Shown here piece after piece: positions 48,401 through 60,700 of a DNA stretch of 64,000 bases; position 1 is the first letter of the stretch, and every line of letters begins with the position of its first letter. Position numbers and translations under genes: made by a program. The notes under the pieces are model-generated. The model did not search any database. It saw only the letters and a program-made list of their open reading frames with translations, and was not told the origin of the DNA. The stretch is from Coriaria nepalensis (lineage: Eukaryota > Streptophyta > Magnoliopsida > Cucurbitales > Coriariaceae): contig CP114481.1 of assembly GCA_027186245.1 (NCBI GenBank), positions 58,314,069-58,378,068 on the forward strand. Reading direction: 5' to 3'.

Positions 48401-48841
48401 TCTTTACCTGCCAATATCACACCTCTTTTTTCATTAATACGTAGAATTTTTAACCTCATTCAAATACGATTATTAGTCAGGCGCTCTGGTAGCTTCAGAA
48501 AACAGACAGAAATTCCCAACCTTAAAGGCAACATGGTGGTGAGTGTTATTAGATATTTGAACTGAGCATGAGCTTTGTTTCTTCAATTCAACTGGAAGTA
48601 GTAAATATCAGGATGTTAGCTATCATCGAAAAAGATATTGAAATATATTACGGAAAAAACATATGCAGAGATGCACAGAAACCAGCCATTAAATCTAATA
48701 TATAATATAAGAGCGAGGCGTCATCAATGCATCAATGGAAACTAGAGAAACTGAAATTGCTTCTAAGGGCTATTTACTGGTTATGGAATTACCTATGAAC
48801 TTTAATTCCTTGGGCTGAACCTCTAAGAGTCGGGTACTCAT
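45419..48841 (-). CDS. VAP27-like vesicle-associated MSP-domain protein
   Basis: Tail-anchored ER protein of the VAP family, which forms ER-plasma membrane contacts and binds FFAT-motif partners. Eight exons (48793-48841, 48521-48591, 48326-48407, 47942-48057, 47512-47859, 46870-46971, 46425-46613, 45419-45532) join to 356 aa. The MSP domain (about 5-130) includes TTSPKKYCVRPNVGIVMPKS and KDKFLIQSTVV. Residues about 139-208 hold four imperfect repeats of 16-20 aa around the core LVRGGSKIKD / LLCGDSKIKD / LLRGDSKVED / LVHGNSELKK. A coiled-coil-like segment (LVKDVEGMKSKLSELELKLG) follows, then a C-terminal TM anchor (GFPLLFVCMVALCSTFLGYL) ending LHR. Length and layout resemble Arabidopsis VAP27-2. 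A leader intron is likely (donor near 49681, acceptor near 48902). Confidence 0.93.
47003..47463. repeat. Tandem duplication of about 230 bp inside a VAP27 intron
   Basis: Two nearly identical head-to-tail units, beginning CAGTAAGATACAAA at 47003 and 47234, lie in the intron between exons 5 and 6. They share long identical runs such as the stretch from CTACAAACTACC to AATCAGACTAGAATAAT, with only scattered substitutions and short indels. A recent local duplication is the simplest explanation. Confidence 0.95.
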
Positions 48842-49800
48842 GTCTCCTTCACGCAGAATTCAGATTCCAACGAAATCCTCAAAACATACAAAGCTTGGCA
48901 ACCTGTATTCAGATGGTTATCCAGCATAAACGCCACCGCCAAAAAAACTAAAAGTGAAAATCACGATTGCAAAAACCAACTAGTCAAATTATAATACAAA
49001 TCATAAGACCCGTATGATGGCTGACACCTGTTCGGTTGCCGAGAAACTTCAGAAAAGAGAACTTTATATATTCCATGTAATATAAAAACACCATATTATA
49101 CGGAACCCAGAGTTTAAGAGAGGAAAAATGTTATGTGCATCTAAATCAGGGACAGACTATGCCGTCCCCCCCTCCAAGTTAACAATCAACTAACAAAGTA
49201 AAGTTGTTCGGAATGATTTCTGAAGAACAAAAACCCAAAATTTAAGCACTTTTCTCCCCAAACAAAATTAAATAAATAAATAAAAATTGATATATGAATA
49301 TGCAACTCTCACTGGTTCTAAGCTCAGGTCATTGAAAAAGCATCAAACCGAAGGGAACAGTAGGACGACGCTTTTTCAAAAACCGTAGTCAGTGAGATGA
49401 GTCAATCAGAACTCAACGTCATATGCGGCGTTCAAAATCACGTCCAATCACGAGGAAATCGGAATCTCATAGTCTTCGAAAGAAATTCAGAAGTGTAGTA
49501 AATTTGGACCCGGATCGTTCAGAAACCCGTTGAAATTTGACCAGAGAGAAAACAAGAAAGAAAGCAACGAAATCGTCATCTTCAGTTGAGAATGCGTAAG
49601 AGACAAACTCGATTCCGAAACCAGAATGAACATCACTTGATGTTCAGAATGCGAGTAGGGCAGAGAAGGGGGAAGCTTACCTGTTGAAGATGATGCAACT
49701 CTGACCAAAAAGAGAAACAGAGAGAGAGGGAGAGGAGGAGAGAGGGGGAGTGGAAGAAGTTGTAGAGAGGGGTTTGTATGGTGATCCGAAACACTGCTAG
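48842..49800 (-). promoter_or_regulatory. 5' UTR, leader intron and promoter region of VAP27-like gene
   Basis: A GTAAGC donor at about 49681 and an AG acceptor near 48902 suggest a leader exon at about 49682-49780 and an intron of nearly 780 bases. GA-rich repeats at 49714-49750 sit where the leader or core promoter should be. This is inferred from splice-like signals only. Confidence 0.5.
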
Positions 49801-50144
49801 TGCTAGAAGTGAAAGCGAAGTATGGAAATGACTAGTGATGGAGAATCCGGGGTGTTAGTTGTACCGGCCAATTTCCCGGTATGCGAAATACCAAGCCGAC
49901 TTCCATTACCTTTTTCGGTTCATTTATAAGTCAAATAGCTCGGCTCGGGCTCCGGCTCGGCTATATTGATTCTGTTGCTATCCTTTTACAACTAAAGATT
50001 GATTTGGTTGATTTTTCGAAGGAAAATAGTGGGTGAGAAAATAATTAAAGGTAATAAATGTATATATGATATATATCCAATGGTTTGCTAACCAACCCTA
50101 GGTAGCCGGCAATTACAATAAATTGCGGTGGGTGGGTTTATAAC

Positions 50145-50176
50145 TGGCCGGCCAGCCAGCCAGCCAGCCAGCCAGC
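50145..50176. repeat. (GCCA)n microsatellite
   Basis: About eight tandem GCCA units, starting within the word GGCCGGCCAGCC. A simple sequence repeat. Confidence 0.9.
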
Positions 50177-50818
50177 TTAGTTAAAAAAGTGATTAGGCGA
50201 AGCTTAATTGATTTATAATTTAATTTAATTAGGTGTTGAATTTGGTTAGAATTGATTAGTTCGATGTGGCGAGGCCAAACTTCCATTTTCATTATTCAAT
50301 TTCCTTTTTCAATAGAATTAGGGACAATCTCGTAATGGAAGGCTCATCGATGTGGACCAGGTAGCTGTGGAAAGTTGAAACAATTAACAATCAATTTATG
50401 TATATTTATTTATAATATAATAGGGGGGGGGGGGGGGGGAAATGTCATTCCTCTTTAAAGGCAGACCGTAGTTTACGCACGTGTGATGTATGCGAGGTTT
50501 GTATATAAATGGTCGGAAAATTAACCAAATAAATAAAAAGAAAAAGGAAAAAAAAAAGTGACATTATAACCCTATCAGCCAGCTATGTATACTTGTATAT
50601 TATAAGTAACTTTTCATCCATTTTAATCCATGTAGACGTCTGTATTTAAACTCTTATCTATATCAATTTTATTTTTATTTTTATTTTTATTTAAAAAAAT
50701 AATAATTTTGACCCTAAAAAATTTATATTATAACCCATAAATTATTTCAATTTATATTTTTATCTGCCCTAAGCTTGAGCTATAAAAAAAAAAACCTCCA
50801 CTGAAAACAAATCTCGTT

Positions 50819-50879
50819 CCATGGAAGGTGGAGATCTGCACCTCTTCCATGGAAATGGAGGTCTGCACCTCCTCCGTGG
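50819..50879. repeat. Two overlapping imperfect palindromes
   Basis: CCATGGAAG at 50819 pairs with CTTCCATGG ending at 50852, with TGGAGATCTGCAC in the centre forming most of a 34-bp palindrome. A second, diverged unit begins in the shared CCATGG (50847) and ends CCTCCGTGG at 50879. This may be a transposon end; no partner was seen. Confidence 0.7.
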
Positions 50880-52278
50880 CAAAAATTTCTTTTATTTTTA
50901 TTTTTCGGAGTTCAAACTTCATATAGAATAGTGGGTGAAAATATAAATTGAATAATTCGGAGGTTAAAATATAATTTTTTAGGGTTAAAATTATAAAATA
51001 AGATAAATTCGAGATAAATAAGAATTTATGATATAAAATTATTGAAATGAATGAAAAAAATAATTATAAAGGATTTATTATAATTAATTATAATTAATAA
51101 TAATATAAATTTTAAGAATTAATTATAACAAAAATAAATTCAAAAAAGGTGTTGATTATAATTTTTTCTTATTAAAATAAATATATTTATATTTATAAAT
51201 CACTTAATTATTAACATATTTTTTAAAGCATTACACGCCCATATTCTTACTCGTATTTATGGATGCAATAATGCATGAACGTTAATGTTAACGTGAGGAA
51301 GATTAAGATTTTAAAAAATACTCAATATAACAACAAAACGTGAGAGTACTGTAATTACTCAGCTTCAGGCTTGATTTGATGGAAACCCACTTCAACATTT
51401 TGAGATCATTTTCTTGTTCCCTTTTCCTGATCCCTTTTCAAATATTTTTAACTCTTTGTACGTGCATGATTCTCAACCTTTTAAGCTTCTCTTCAGTAGT
51501 TAAATTAGAATCGAGGGGAAAAGAAACCCAAAAACCAAAAAAACCTTTCTGCTATTATTGGTGGCGGGTCAATGAATCTGATCACCATTTAATTATTTGA
51601 CCATATCATATGGCACTTAAGATAACAATCTAATATATTATTATTTCAATAATGTTAACTGCAGATGCTTGAAAATGAAAGAAAACTAATCGATTCGTTG
51701 GAATTTAATAGGAAATAATGTGGAAACTACTTTCCCTAAGCCTTTCTCCAACTGCATTTCAATTGATCAAAAAAACACTTGGTTTTGCTCTGGTTAATCA
51801 GACCCACTCCACAAAACTAGTTTCACAATTCACCACTTTGCCAGGATTATGTGACCTAATACTATTGACTTTCATCATCTATCCCCACCAAACGCACCTA
51901 ACTTGTAGCACACACTTTTACAGACAAACTCGGATTTGACCGTAACCCACTTTTTAAGTAAAATATTATTAATCAGCACTTTTCAAGACGAGCTTCATTA
52001 CCTTTCCTTTAAATATAATACATTTTTGAAGAGCTTTAGAAAAAAAAAAAAAAAAGTGTTGTCCAAAAATTTCACTCACAGTACAATGGGACCATCGCAT
52101 AGGTTGGTTACAGATTCAACATTAAGAGAGACTTGTTATTCTTTTCAGCCTTAACATAAAGAATAAGGTCATAGTAACATACACTAGAACATCGTTTCAC
52201 TCTTACAATATACCATAGTAATCGAACAACATACCATTTCTATATACATAGTTTTGATGGATCAAGATCTTCAAAGTA

Positions 52279-53831
52279 TTATTCCCAATCAGCATCAAAG
52301 AAACCCGCATCTTTCATCTCTGAGTAATATACATTCTCCAATTGCAAACCATCCTCCTGTATCAATGTCAATCACAACCAAAATATAAGACCATAATACT
52401 ACTTTTCCATTTCTGCAAAAAATTTGCTGATTATTCAGAAAAGGAAATATGATATTACGATGATAACCTGGAAGAAGTCTGCTAGAAATGTAACATATAT
52501 AAGGGGAAGATAAAATGCGTGGTAGCAGACAATAGTGGCACCATATAACCTGTCAAAGTTGTAATAGAAAAAATGAGACCGGAAAAAGATGAACACATAT
52601 TTGATATGAAGTCATGAAGAGAAACTCTGTTAAGAACTACCAAAAACCGAAACTGCCACTACTTCCAGTAATCCCACAAGCAAACAGTGCTAGTGCGTTC
52701 AATGCAAACATGACAGCTACATACTTGTAGAATGCAGGCCTTGCTGCAGAGAGACAGATGATACTTAAGAACTCAGAAGCTCCTAATGAAATGGGCTACT
52801 TGGAAAATTATGGATGAAACAAGATAGGCTACCAGGCAATGTTTCTCTCCACTTTGAATGGTACATGAACAATATGAAGCCATAGACAGCTGTAAGAATT
52901 AGGCGGTGAACGACCCAGAGGTTCCATTTCATTGGATGTGTTTGATCGTCAGTATCAATGAACAATGGGATTCCGAATCCAAACATATAAACTGCCTGAA
53001 CAAGAAATATATCAAATATAAGGTAAATATCTATTAAATATGGGAATAAATGCTTTACTTATGCTGTCAACATGCATAAGATGGAAAATTTTTATAAGAA
53101 GCTAATATCATGTATTACCTTGAGAAGTATATCTAGACAAACAACAAGCCCTGAGATGATGAAAGTTCGGGCTAAAGCCTCTAATCCGCTCGCATAGTTT
53201 CCTTGGAATAGAAAGGCCAATAAGCTCACTTCCAAGAATAACATTCCAGATGTAGTGAACAGCGATAAGAGATTCCACGTCAGTTCTTTCCCAGGAGTGC
53301 ACTCATATGCCTGTGTTAAGAACATGAACAGTGTCTAATTGCATCCAATATAGCAAGATAATGGCAAGATTACACGAAACATATAAAGAAAACTCTTAGC
53401 AGAAACCAAACAGCTCAAACATCAGTAATCAACTACAGGATTTAAACTATTCAAAGGAAATCTTTCTTCAACGAAATTGGGTACAAAACACTAGCGAGCA
53501 AGCGGAGTAGAAGAAGAATAATTCAAACCTGAAAGGAGCACCAAGACAGATTGAGGATGCTGACGAGCCAAAGAGAGACGTAGTAAGCGATAATGATATA
53601 GGAGCGGCCATGGGAGAGCTTCGAGAAGTTCTTCCTGGCCTGGAAAGCCAAGTAGACAATGAAGAGCAGCGAGGGCAGAATCAGACCGACATTATGCCAA
53701 AAGCCATGGCACTCATAGAGCCAGTCGTAGAATCCAGTGCTTGAATTTCCATCTGGTAGGGTTGAATTCGAACTTAGCGAAAGAGGAAGTCGAAGCGGAT
53801 GGTCTGAAATCGCTTGCTTCGGAGCTTCCAT
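52279..53831 (-). CDS. CAND2: CAND2-like seven-transmembrane protein
   Basis: Plant homologue of the TPRA1/TPRA40 membrane protein family, listed in Arabidopsis as a candidate G-protein-coupled receptor; a true ligand or GPCR activity is not established. Exons 53529-53831, 53119-53310, 52833-52995, 52641-52743, 52468-52549 and 52279-52356 join to 306 aa. The start MEAPKQAISDH is followed by an N-terminal region with NSTLPDGNSST (possible glycosylation sites) and CHGFWHNVGLILPSLLFIVY. About seven hydrophobic segments can be counted, including IIIAYYVSLWLVSILNLSW, LIVTIFISGLVVC-like sequence, and YGATIVCYHAFYLPLIYVTF. The cytosolic tail is short and acidic (KDAGFFDADWE). The gene looks intact and is separated from the VAP27-like gene by about 2.5 kb of repeats. 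Confidence 0.93.
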
Positions 53832-55739
53832 GAGGAAAAAAAAGAAACGATTCCTTAACAACAAGCCTAATTGAAGGTTCTGTTGGAGCTTGGGGAACGA
53901 AAATGATTTGATTCTGAGAGATTGAACTGGGATTTTCAGAGTGAAAAACCCAAAACCTAGGTCTTCTGATATCTCTACACGAAATACAGAATTGCAGATA
54001 CCTTATAAGCGGAAAGGTAGTTAAACATTACTGACGCTGATTTATTTAAATAAAACATAAAACAATGCATATTTTTTTAAAGGGAAATTTATTTTTCCAT
54101 CCCTATAATTTGCATTTTATGAATATATATTTCTAGGAAACTTTTGAGATCTTATTCGGTCGAAATCAATTTTTTTCACTTGATCACTTTTTTCACTAGT
54201 TAAATTGATATATTATTATTTTTAAATATACCAATACCTATTATATAAATAAAATATAAATCATTAATATTATTAAGAAAAAAAATATCAGAATTTTAAG
54301 TTTAACTAATTTAATGTTTTTCTTTATAATTTTCTCTCTTTAATTTATGTTTCATATTTTTTCGTGTATGTATCGTTTTTTTTTCTACCCTCACTCAACA
54401 CGTTTTTTTTTGTGTAAGTATTTGATTCTTCGTTTTCTTCATTGAATTTCAGAGCTCACTATTGATATGCCTAAGGTTTTGAGATTGTAGTATTTTTAAG
54501 GCTTGAACAATTTGGATAAAGAAAGGAAAATTTCATTATTATAAACTTAAAAACTCAGCAAAAATATTGAAAAACTTCTGAAAGGAAAAAAAGTGAATCT
54601 CAAATAAAGATAAAAAATAAAAAAAATGAGATGAAAGAGAGGCAAGGAGAGGAGAGAAAACGAAAAGAAAAAGTAACTTAAAAAAAAAAAGATAAAATTT
54701 GTCTAATAATAGGGTTGATACATTTTTTAGTCGGTGTAGTTTGATTTTTACAAGTTTATTCTTTTATAATATTTGGCTAACTTTTTAGTCATCAAGAATA
54801 AAATTCAGATTATCAGCGTTGATGGGGGAAAATTTTAACATGTTAATACCAATTATATTAAAGCACGTATAAATTTACATTTTAAATCATGTTATATTAG
54901 TAATAAGAACTAAAAATTACAAATTCATCTCAAATTTATTATTTTATTTTTAATTTTATTCCAAATAATTTTATTTATATTTTATCTCTTTATTATTTTT
55001 TTCTTTCTCCCAAACTCAAATCTGGCTCACACCTCCATCGAGCTCGACCTCTCGACCTCTACCACTAGTTTTTCAAGGCTCTTAAACAAGCTTATAATTC
55101 CAAATTTTATGTATATATACAATGTTTTATAAGATCTAAAATTTCCAAAAAAAAAAGAAAATTAATGTCTACTTGGAAAATTAGTATTTCAACATGCTAT
55201 GTTTATACTTGATTTTGAGTGGGCCATACTTCCTGACAGTGAAAGGTCAAAGTTAATTCGAATTCTCCTCAGTGAGAGTTTCAAATCGATATATGAAACA
55301 TTTAAAATGATTAATGGATTAATGGGTCATTACTATTCATCTTTGTTGTATCCTAGGAAACATATGATGTTAAACTTTCAGCATCGACAAGAAAGAGCGA
55401 ATATATTTTAATGAAACTGTTGCATAATATGTATCAATTTGATTCTCAATTTCTTACAGTTATGATTTTAATCTCAATTGTTTATTCAGTTTATGATTTA
55501 TTTAATATTATGTTTTATCGTTATTGATTCAAATACATAAATTGTTTACATATACTATTCTAGATTTATGATTTTATAGATTCTATTAATGTTTTTCTCT
55601 ATTTATTGTTTATTATACTCTATTTTTGGTTACTGTTTATAGATTATTAAACTTACAGCTTATTATATATTATTCTAAAACTTGAAAAATTCAGTAAACA
55701 AAATTTCAAAAGGTAGCAGCAAAAGATATTGTTCTACCT
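53832..55739. other. CAND2 upstream region and AT-rich DNA
   Basis: Holds the promoter of the CAND2-like gene, then about 1.7 kb of AT-rich DNA. A plus-strand open frame at 55199-55411 has no recognised domain and may belong to the adjacent copia relic. Confidence 0.5.
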
Positions 55740-57260
55740 GACTATACTGAATCTTATGAGATTCTTGAAGGAAAATGCTCAAAGATGATGAGCATGATGT
55801 CCAAACAGTCGGTACTATTGATGCTTGGAATCATTCTGACTTTCTGTGTCGGAACTATATAATAAACGACTTGACCAATTCTTTGTACTCTGTATATAGT
55901 ATAAAGAAAATGACGAAGGAGATATGAGATGCCCTATACCATAAATATAAGATTGAGGATGCTGGTACCAAGAAGGCTATTGTGGGTTGGTTCATTAATT
56001 ATGAAATGGTGGATTTCAAGACTGTAGTCAATTAGGTTATAGAACTTTAAGTAATTTTGCATGAGATTCATACCGAGGGGATGATTTTAAGTAAAACATT
56101 CGAAGTAGTTTCTATCATTGAGAAGCTTCCACTTGGATAGAAGGATTTCAAGAACTATCTCAAGCATAAACGAAATGAGATGAATATTAAAAATATGGTT
56201 GTTCAACTTTGAATCGAAGAAGACAATCCAAATTCTGATAACAAATGGGTTATTCAACATGAGGCAAAGACTAATATTGTGAAATATGGTCAGTGTTCCA
56301 AAAGAACCGACAAATGGTCTAAGTTGAGATAGAAAGGAGGAATCTGAAAGAAACAATCCAATTTCAAGGGAAATGCTTCAACTGTGACAAAATGGTTCAC
56401 AGAGATTTAGATTATAGACTCCCAAAAAAGAAATCAAGCCAAGAAGAAAATATGGTGAAAGACATTACTCATGATGTCTCATATCTTGATCTCTCCGCTT
56501 AATTGATTTTTGTCTAAAAGTGGAGAAATTTTATTGATGAGCTTATAAGCTAAATGAAATGTAATTATCATTTGAGAAATTAATAAAATAAAGTTAGCTA
56601 TTTTATTAGTTGCTTGTATTTTTATAATCTATAACATGCTAGATTAGAATATGTTTAGGATTGTGATTCCATGCGTATAATAATTAATATGGATCATATA
56701 CTAAACTTTCACATGAGAAAATAAATAAGGTAATTATTTAAAATGAATGCTAAACTTCGTGGTTTAATCCATAGAAAAAATATGTTATATTTGAACATAT
56801 ATTTATGAGAAGGTTCAAAATGAACCAAAATTAAACGAACCCTAGAGTTTATCATACTCAAGAACAAGAAAATGAATAAGAGGTTGATAAAATCTCGACT
56901 TGATAAAAGAGGTAGGACATACAATCTTACGGTCTGAAATTTTGTTGTTAGAAGATGAATATCAAAACTTTAAGGAAGCTATAAATTCATCTGAAAAATC
57001 TTAGTAAACTACTCTTAATTATACTTATCCATGGATAAAATTGCAGAACCGCTGACCAAATGGTCAAATAGAGAGTTAGTTGAAAAATAATCAAGGGGAA
57101 TGAGAATGAGACTAAAGCCTATGAAAGAATAAATCAATACAATGGAAGCCCAACCTAGTTGATTAGAGATTCCAAGATCTAGGTTCAAAGAGACAATATA
57201 GTTGTATAAGATTTAATTAGATCTGTGTGAGGATTATCCTCTTATCTATTCTCATGATGA
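55740..57260 (+). mobile_element. Degenerate Ty1/copia element, gag joined to RNase H end
   Basis: Plus-strand translation shows copia gag: AWNHSDFLCRNYIINDLTNS, YKIEDAGTKKAIVGWFINYE, LQVILHEIHTEGMILSKTFE, IIEKLP, DFKNYLKHKRNEM, and a zinc knuckle (CFNCDKMVHRDLDYRLPKK) whose last Cys is Tyr. Many stops interrupt it. Near 57040-57130 the terminal part of the polyprotein appears (KIAEPLTKWSNRELVEK, SRGMRMRLKPM). Protease, integrase and most of reverse transcriptase are missing, so the element has a large internal deletion. No LTR pair was identified. Confidence 0.85.
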
Positions 57261-57774
57261 AACAATAATACCAATAAGAGAAATGATAAGCTATGATCTT
57301 AATGATTATTAAATTTGGGAACCGAAAGGAGTAAAATAAATTACTCTTGATTAAAAATCACCTATGTGAAAGAAAATCACCTATGACGCGTTGTATTCAT
57401 TCCTAACGGCTCAAAAGTAAAAGAAAATTTTGGACAAAACAATAAAAATAAAACAAAAATACAAGTACCCAGGAGTTTGATAGTACGATACTTTGGCCCA
57501 GCGTCATGACAAACATCACTAACAAATATAATCACTACATCATGATACAGAAAACTCTCGAATGTCCTAAAAGAAAAGTAAGGCGTCATCAACAGGCGAA
57601 CCAGAATCATCCAGCCAACTTCTCTTGCTCCTTAGGACAGACAATACCACTGAATTTTCTTTTACTACCAGTATTAAAAATAAAATAAAATAAATAAATC
57701 ACAGCCATTACTTTGTCTGGATGTACAAAATATACAGACCTATGTTATAGTACATCTTGCTCAGCTGGTTCTCG
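57261..57774. other. Flank between copia relic and NHX
   Basis: No gene recognised. It should include the 3' UTR of the NHX gene, whose stop codon is at 57775. Confidence 0.5.
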
Positions 57775-60700
57775 TCATTCTCTTTCATGGGCACTCCTTT
57801 CGGTAGGTGATCCGGGAACAAAGGGAACAAAACCCCGGCCCCCAAACACTGGACGCATGAAAGCATTGTCAAATCTACGCCAGTACCTATGGACGGTATG
57901 TGTTGGGGTCGTTAGGAGATCCCGGATGCTGCCTGGCCGGCGGATGTCAGGGAGAACAAGATCCTGTTCAGATTCTTGTCCGAGAAGAGGAATGATGAAT
58001 GATTTTGGTGTTGATGGATCAGATAATATTGTGCTGGTGCTGTGTTTTTGTTGAGGCCGTAAGAACCTTATAAGAGGCTTGGTCAATAATCCGAACACCT
58101 GACCATAATGACCATTTAATTAAGAATCCCAGATGATATTAGTAATTTAAACATATTTAATACAAACAGAAAAGTTTTGATTGAAGGGTAATGGACTCAG
58201 ATGCTCACCACTGTGCTGAAAAGAACAACAGTTATGGTACTGGTGATCATGATTGCATTAGCTCGCAGTTGAGTATGCCCTAATCTCGTGAACTGTCAAA
58301 GAAAAATACATAAATAACAATTAGCAATTCTCTTTTTCAGTACACAGAATGTTATTTTCTTTGGTGGGGCCATCTCTTCCCTCATTAACACTCCTTTAGT
58401 CCTTTCCCATGCTACTAATTCAGATTTTCAAAGACATTTTCAAAATGAGCATGGCCTACCTGATTGTAAGCAAGTGCTATTGAGACAGCGCCTCTCATGA
58501 GACCAGCCCACCATATTATAACCTATTAAGTGAAAAGCAAAGAAATCGTTGCCGTATTAAGGTACATCAAAATATTGGAATGACAGAATTTATGACATCA
58601 ACTAAACATGATACATACTTGCTGTCTTATGCTGATTTTATCTGCAGGGTTCTTTTTGGATAAGTTGGACAAAAATGATAAGGGAAAAACAAAAGCTGCT
58701 CTTCCAGCCATAACCAGCCCTATCAATATTGAACTCACACCCACTGATGTCCCAGGACTACAAAACATGTCGTCAAGGTCTGTGTGAGATGATTTATTTA
58801 TTTTTATTGCAACGACTTATTTATTTATTGTTATTGCACAAATATACTAAGGAAGTTTTGTGAGGAAAGATTTTGGAGTCAGTTATATAACTTAGAAAGG
58901 GAAAAGGGTTCATCAGCAAGTTTATAGGTCATACCTATCACTAACAAATCTCCATTTCTCTATATCCATTGCGTCCATACCAACATAAAGGAAGATGAAA
59001 ATCTCAGCAATAAAAGACAAGGTAGCAAAAGCATGCCTGTGATAAATAGGAGATAAATAAAAGCACTAGTTAATGATTATGAAAGATACGTAGAAAGAAG
59101 GTTAAATTATTATTTTAGTCCCTCAATTTTACGCACTTTTTCTATTTTCATCCCTTGACTTTCGTTTGACTCGATTAAGTCCTTTAACTTCCACTTTTTT
59201 TTTGTATTTTAGTCTTTTAGGCAGAAAAGATAAAAGAGAAACATAAAAATATTCTAAAAACATCCACTAAACTTTTATAAAATATAATTTTACCATTCTT
59301 TTTCTATTTATTTTCATTTTCATCCTATTACCATATTACCACTGCCGAAACTTTGTTGCCGCCGCTGCTGCCATGCCACCACCGCTGTTGGCGCCTCCCT
59401 AACTTCATCGCCACCGCCCCACCTTGGCCCCCACCACTGTCAATGGTGGTGGCAACGGCAATGATGGAGGTGGAGCGGCGGGTGGCGGCGAAGATGATGA
59501 AGGAGTTGGGGTGGTGACAGCGGAAGACTTGGGGCGGTGGTGGCAACAGAGGTAGAGCGGCAGGCGGCGTTGGAGGTGGGCGGCGGCGGCAGCAATGACA
59601 GTGATAGGACCAAAATGAAAGCTAATGGAAAAAGAAGGGGTAGAAATTTGTTTAATAAAAGTCAAGTAGTGATTTTTAGAATATTTTAATCCTTTTTTTA
59701 ATCTTTTTTGCCTAAAGGACTAAAATATGATAAAAATGAAAGTTAAATGATTCAATTAAATCAAACGAATGTCAAGGGACAAAAATAGGAAAAGCGCGTA
59801 AGTAGAAAAACCAAAATAATAATTTAACCTAGAATGGGTTCAAATGAGTTTGATGCAGTACGCACTTGGTGGTGATTCTTGAACTCTCCGTGACATTGTG
59901 CCAGGTGTAATGAGACATTACAATCCCGCAAAAGAACACTGTGAGAATACCACTCAGATAGAATAACTGCAGAAATATCGAGCCTTGGTTATTGTTAAGT
60001 TACCGCTTGTCCTAAAAGTTTGAACTTTTAGGAAATAGGTCCAACTATGTTATCTATCATTAAGACTCTTAACAGTTATCTAACATATGATCACGCTATT
60101 AACCATCTTCACAGGGGAAAAATAGGCTTTGAAAGAGTCTTACTTCTGCCAGCATATATGAAAGGTATGCCATGAGTATCATAAGAGCAACCTCACGATC
60201 TGTAGAGTGCCTGAATTTTGTCAGCAAAGAAAAGTATTATTGTTAAATTTTGATGTTTTAAGAAAATAGAAGAAGACACCAGTTTAAGGATGCTATTTCC
60301 AGATAAAGGACTCCAATCGCATAAACAAAGCAAAAAAGTGGAAGACAAGTGTATGTTGAATAATTTCAGTCTTGATAGACGTACCTCCCCATGTAAAGCT
60401 TTTTAATAATATAAGCACTGAGCAGCCCAGCCTGCAAGGAAGAGAAACATTTCTAAGTGTACTGCAGTAGTCACCATGTACACACCTATGTGCGTCATAT
60501 ATATAAGTGAATTAAAAGTGAGGGAGAACAGAGAGATATAATCAGAGAAACAAACAAAAATGGAAAGGAAAATACTCACAAATACTCCAAGAATAGTACT
60601 TGTAAAAAACAAATAAAAGAAGTTTCCAGCAAACTGTAAAGCAGTTCTCGGATTGATATTAGTGAGATCAAAGCTCTGAATTGCATTGAAAAGCACCACA

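Larger units (their letters stand above)
49801..52278. other. AT-rich intergenic region with simple repeats
   Basis: No gene recognised. It contains a (CCAG/GCCA) tetranucleotide run, a G homopolymer (about 50423-50440), a palindromic tandem unit at 50819-50879, and long AT-rich stretches (50640-51240). Open frames at 51376-51600 and 51718-51939 have no recognised domain. Confidence 0.55.

Noticed and set aside
59328..59665. Pro/Ala/Ser-rich minus-strand frames as a real protein gene
   Set aside because: They lie inside a TIR element in an NHX intron and come from a low-complexity GC-rich repeat.
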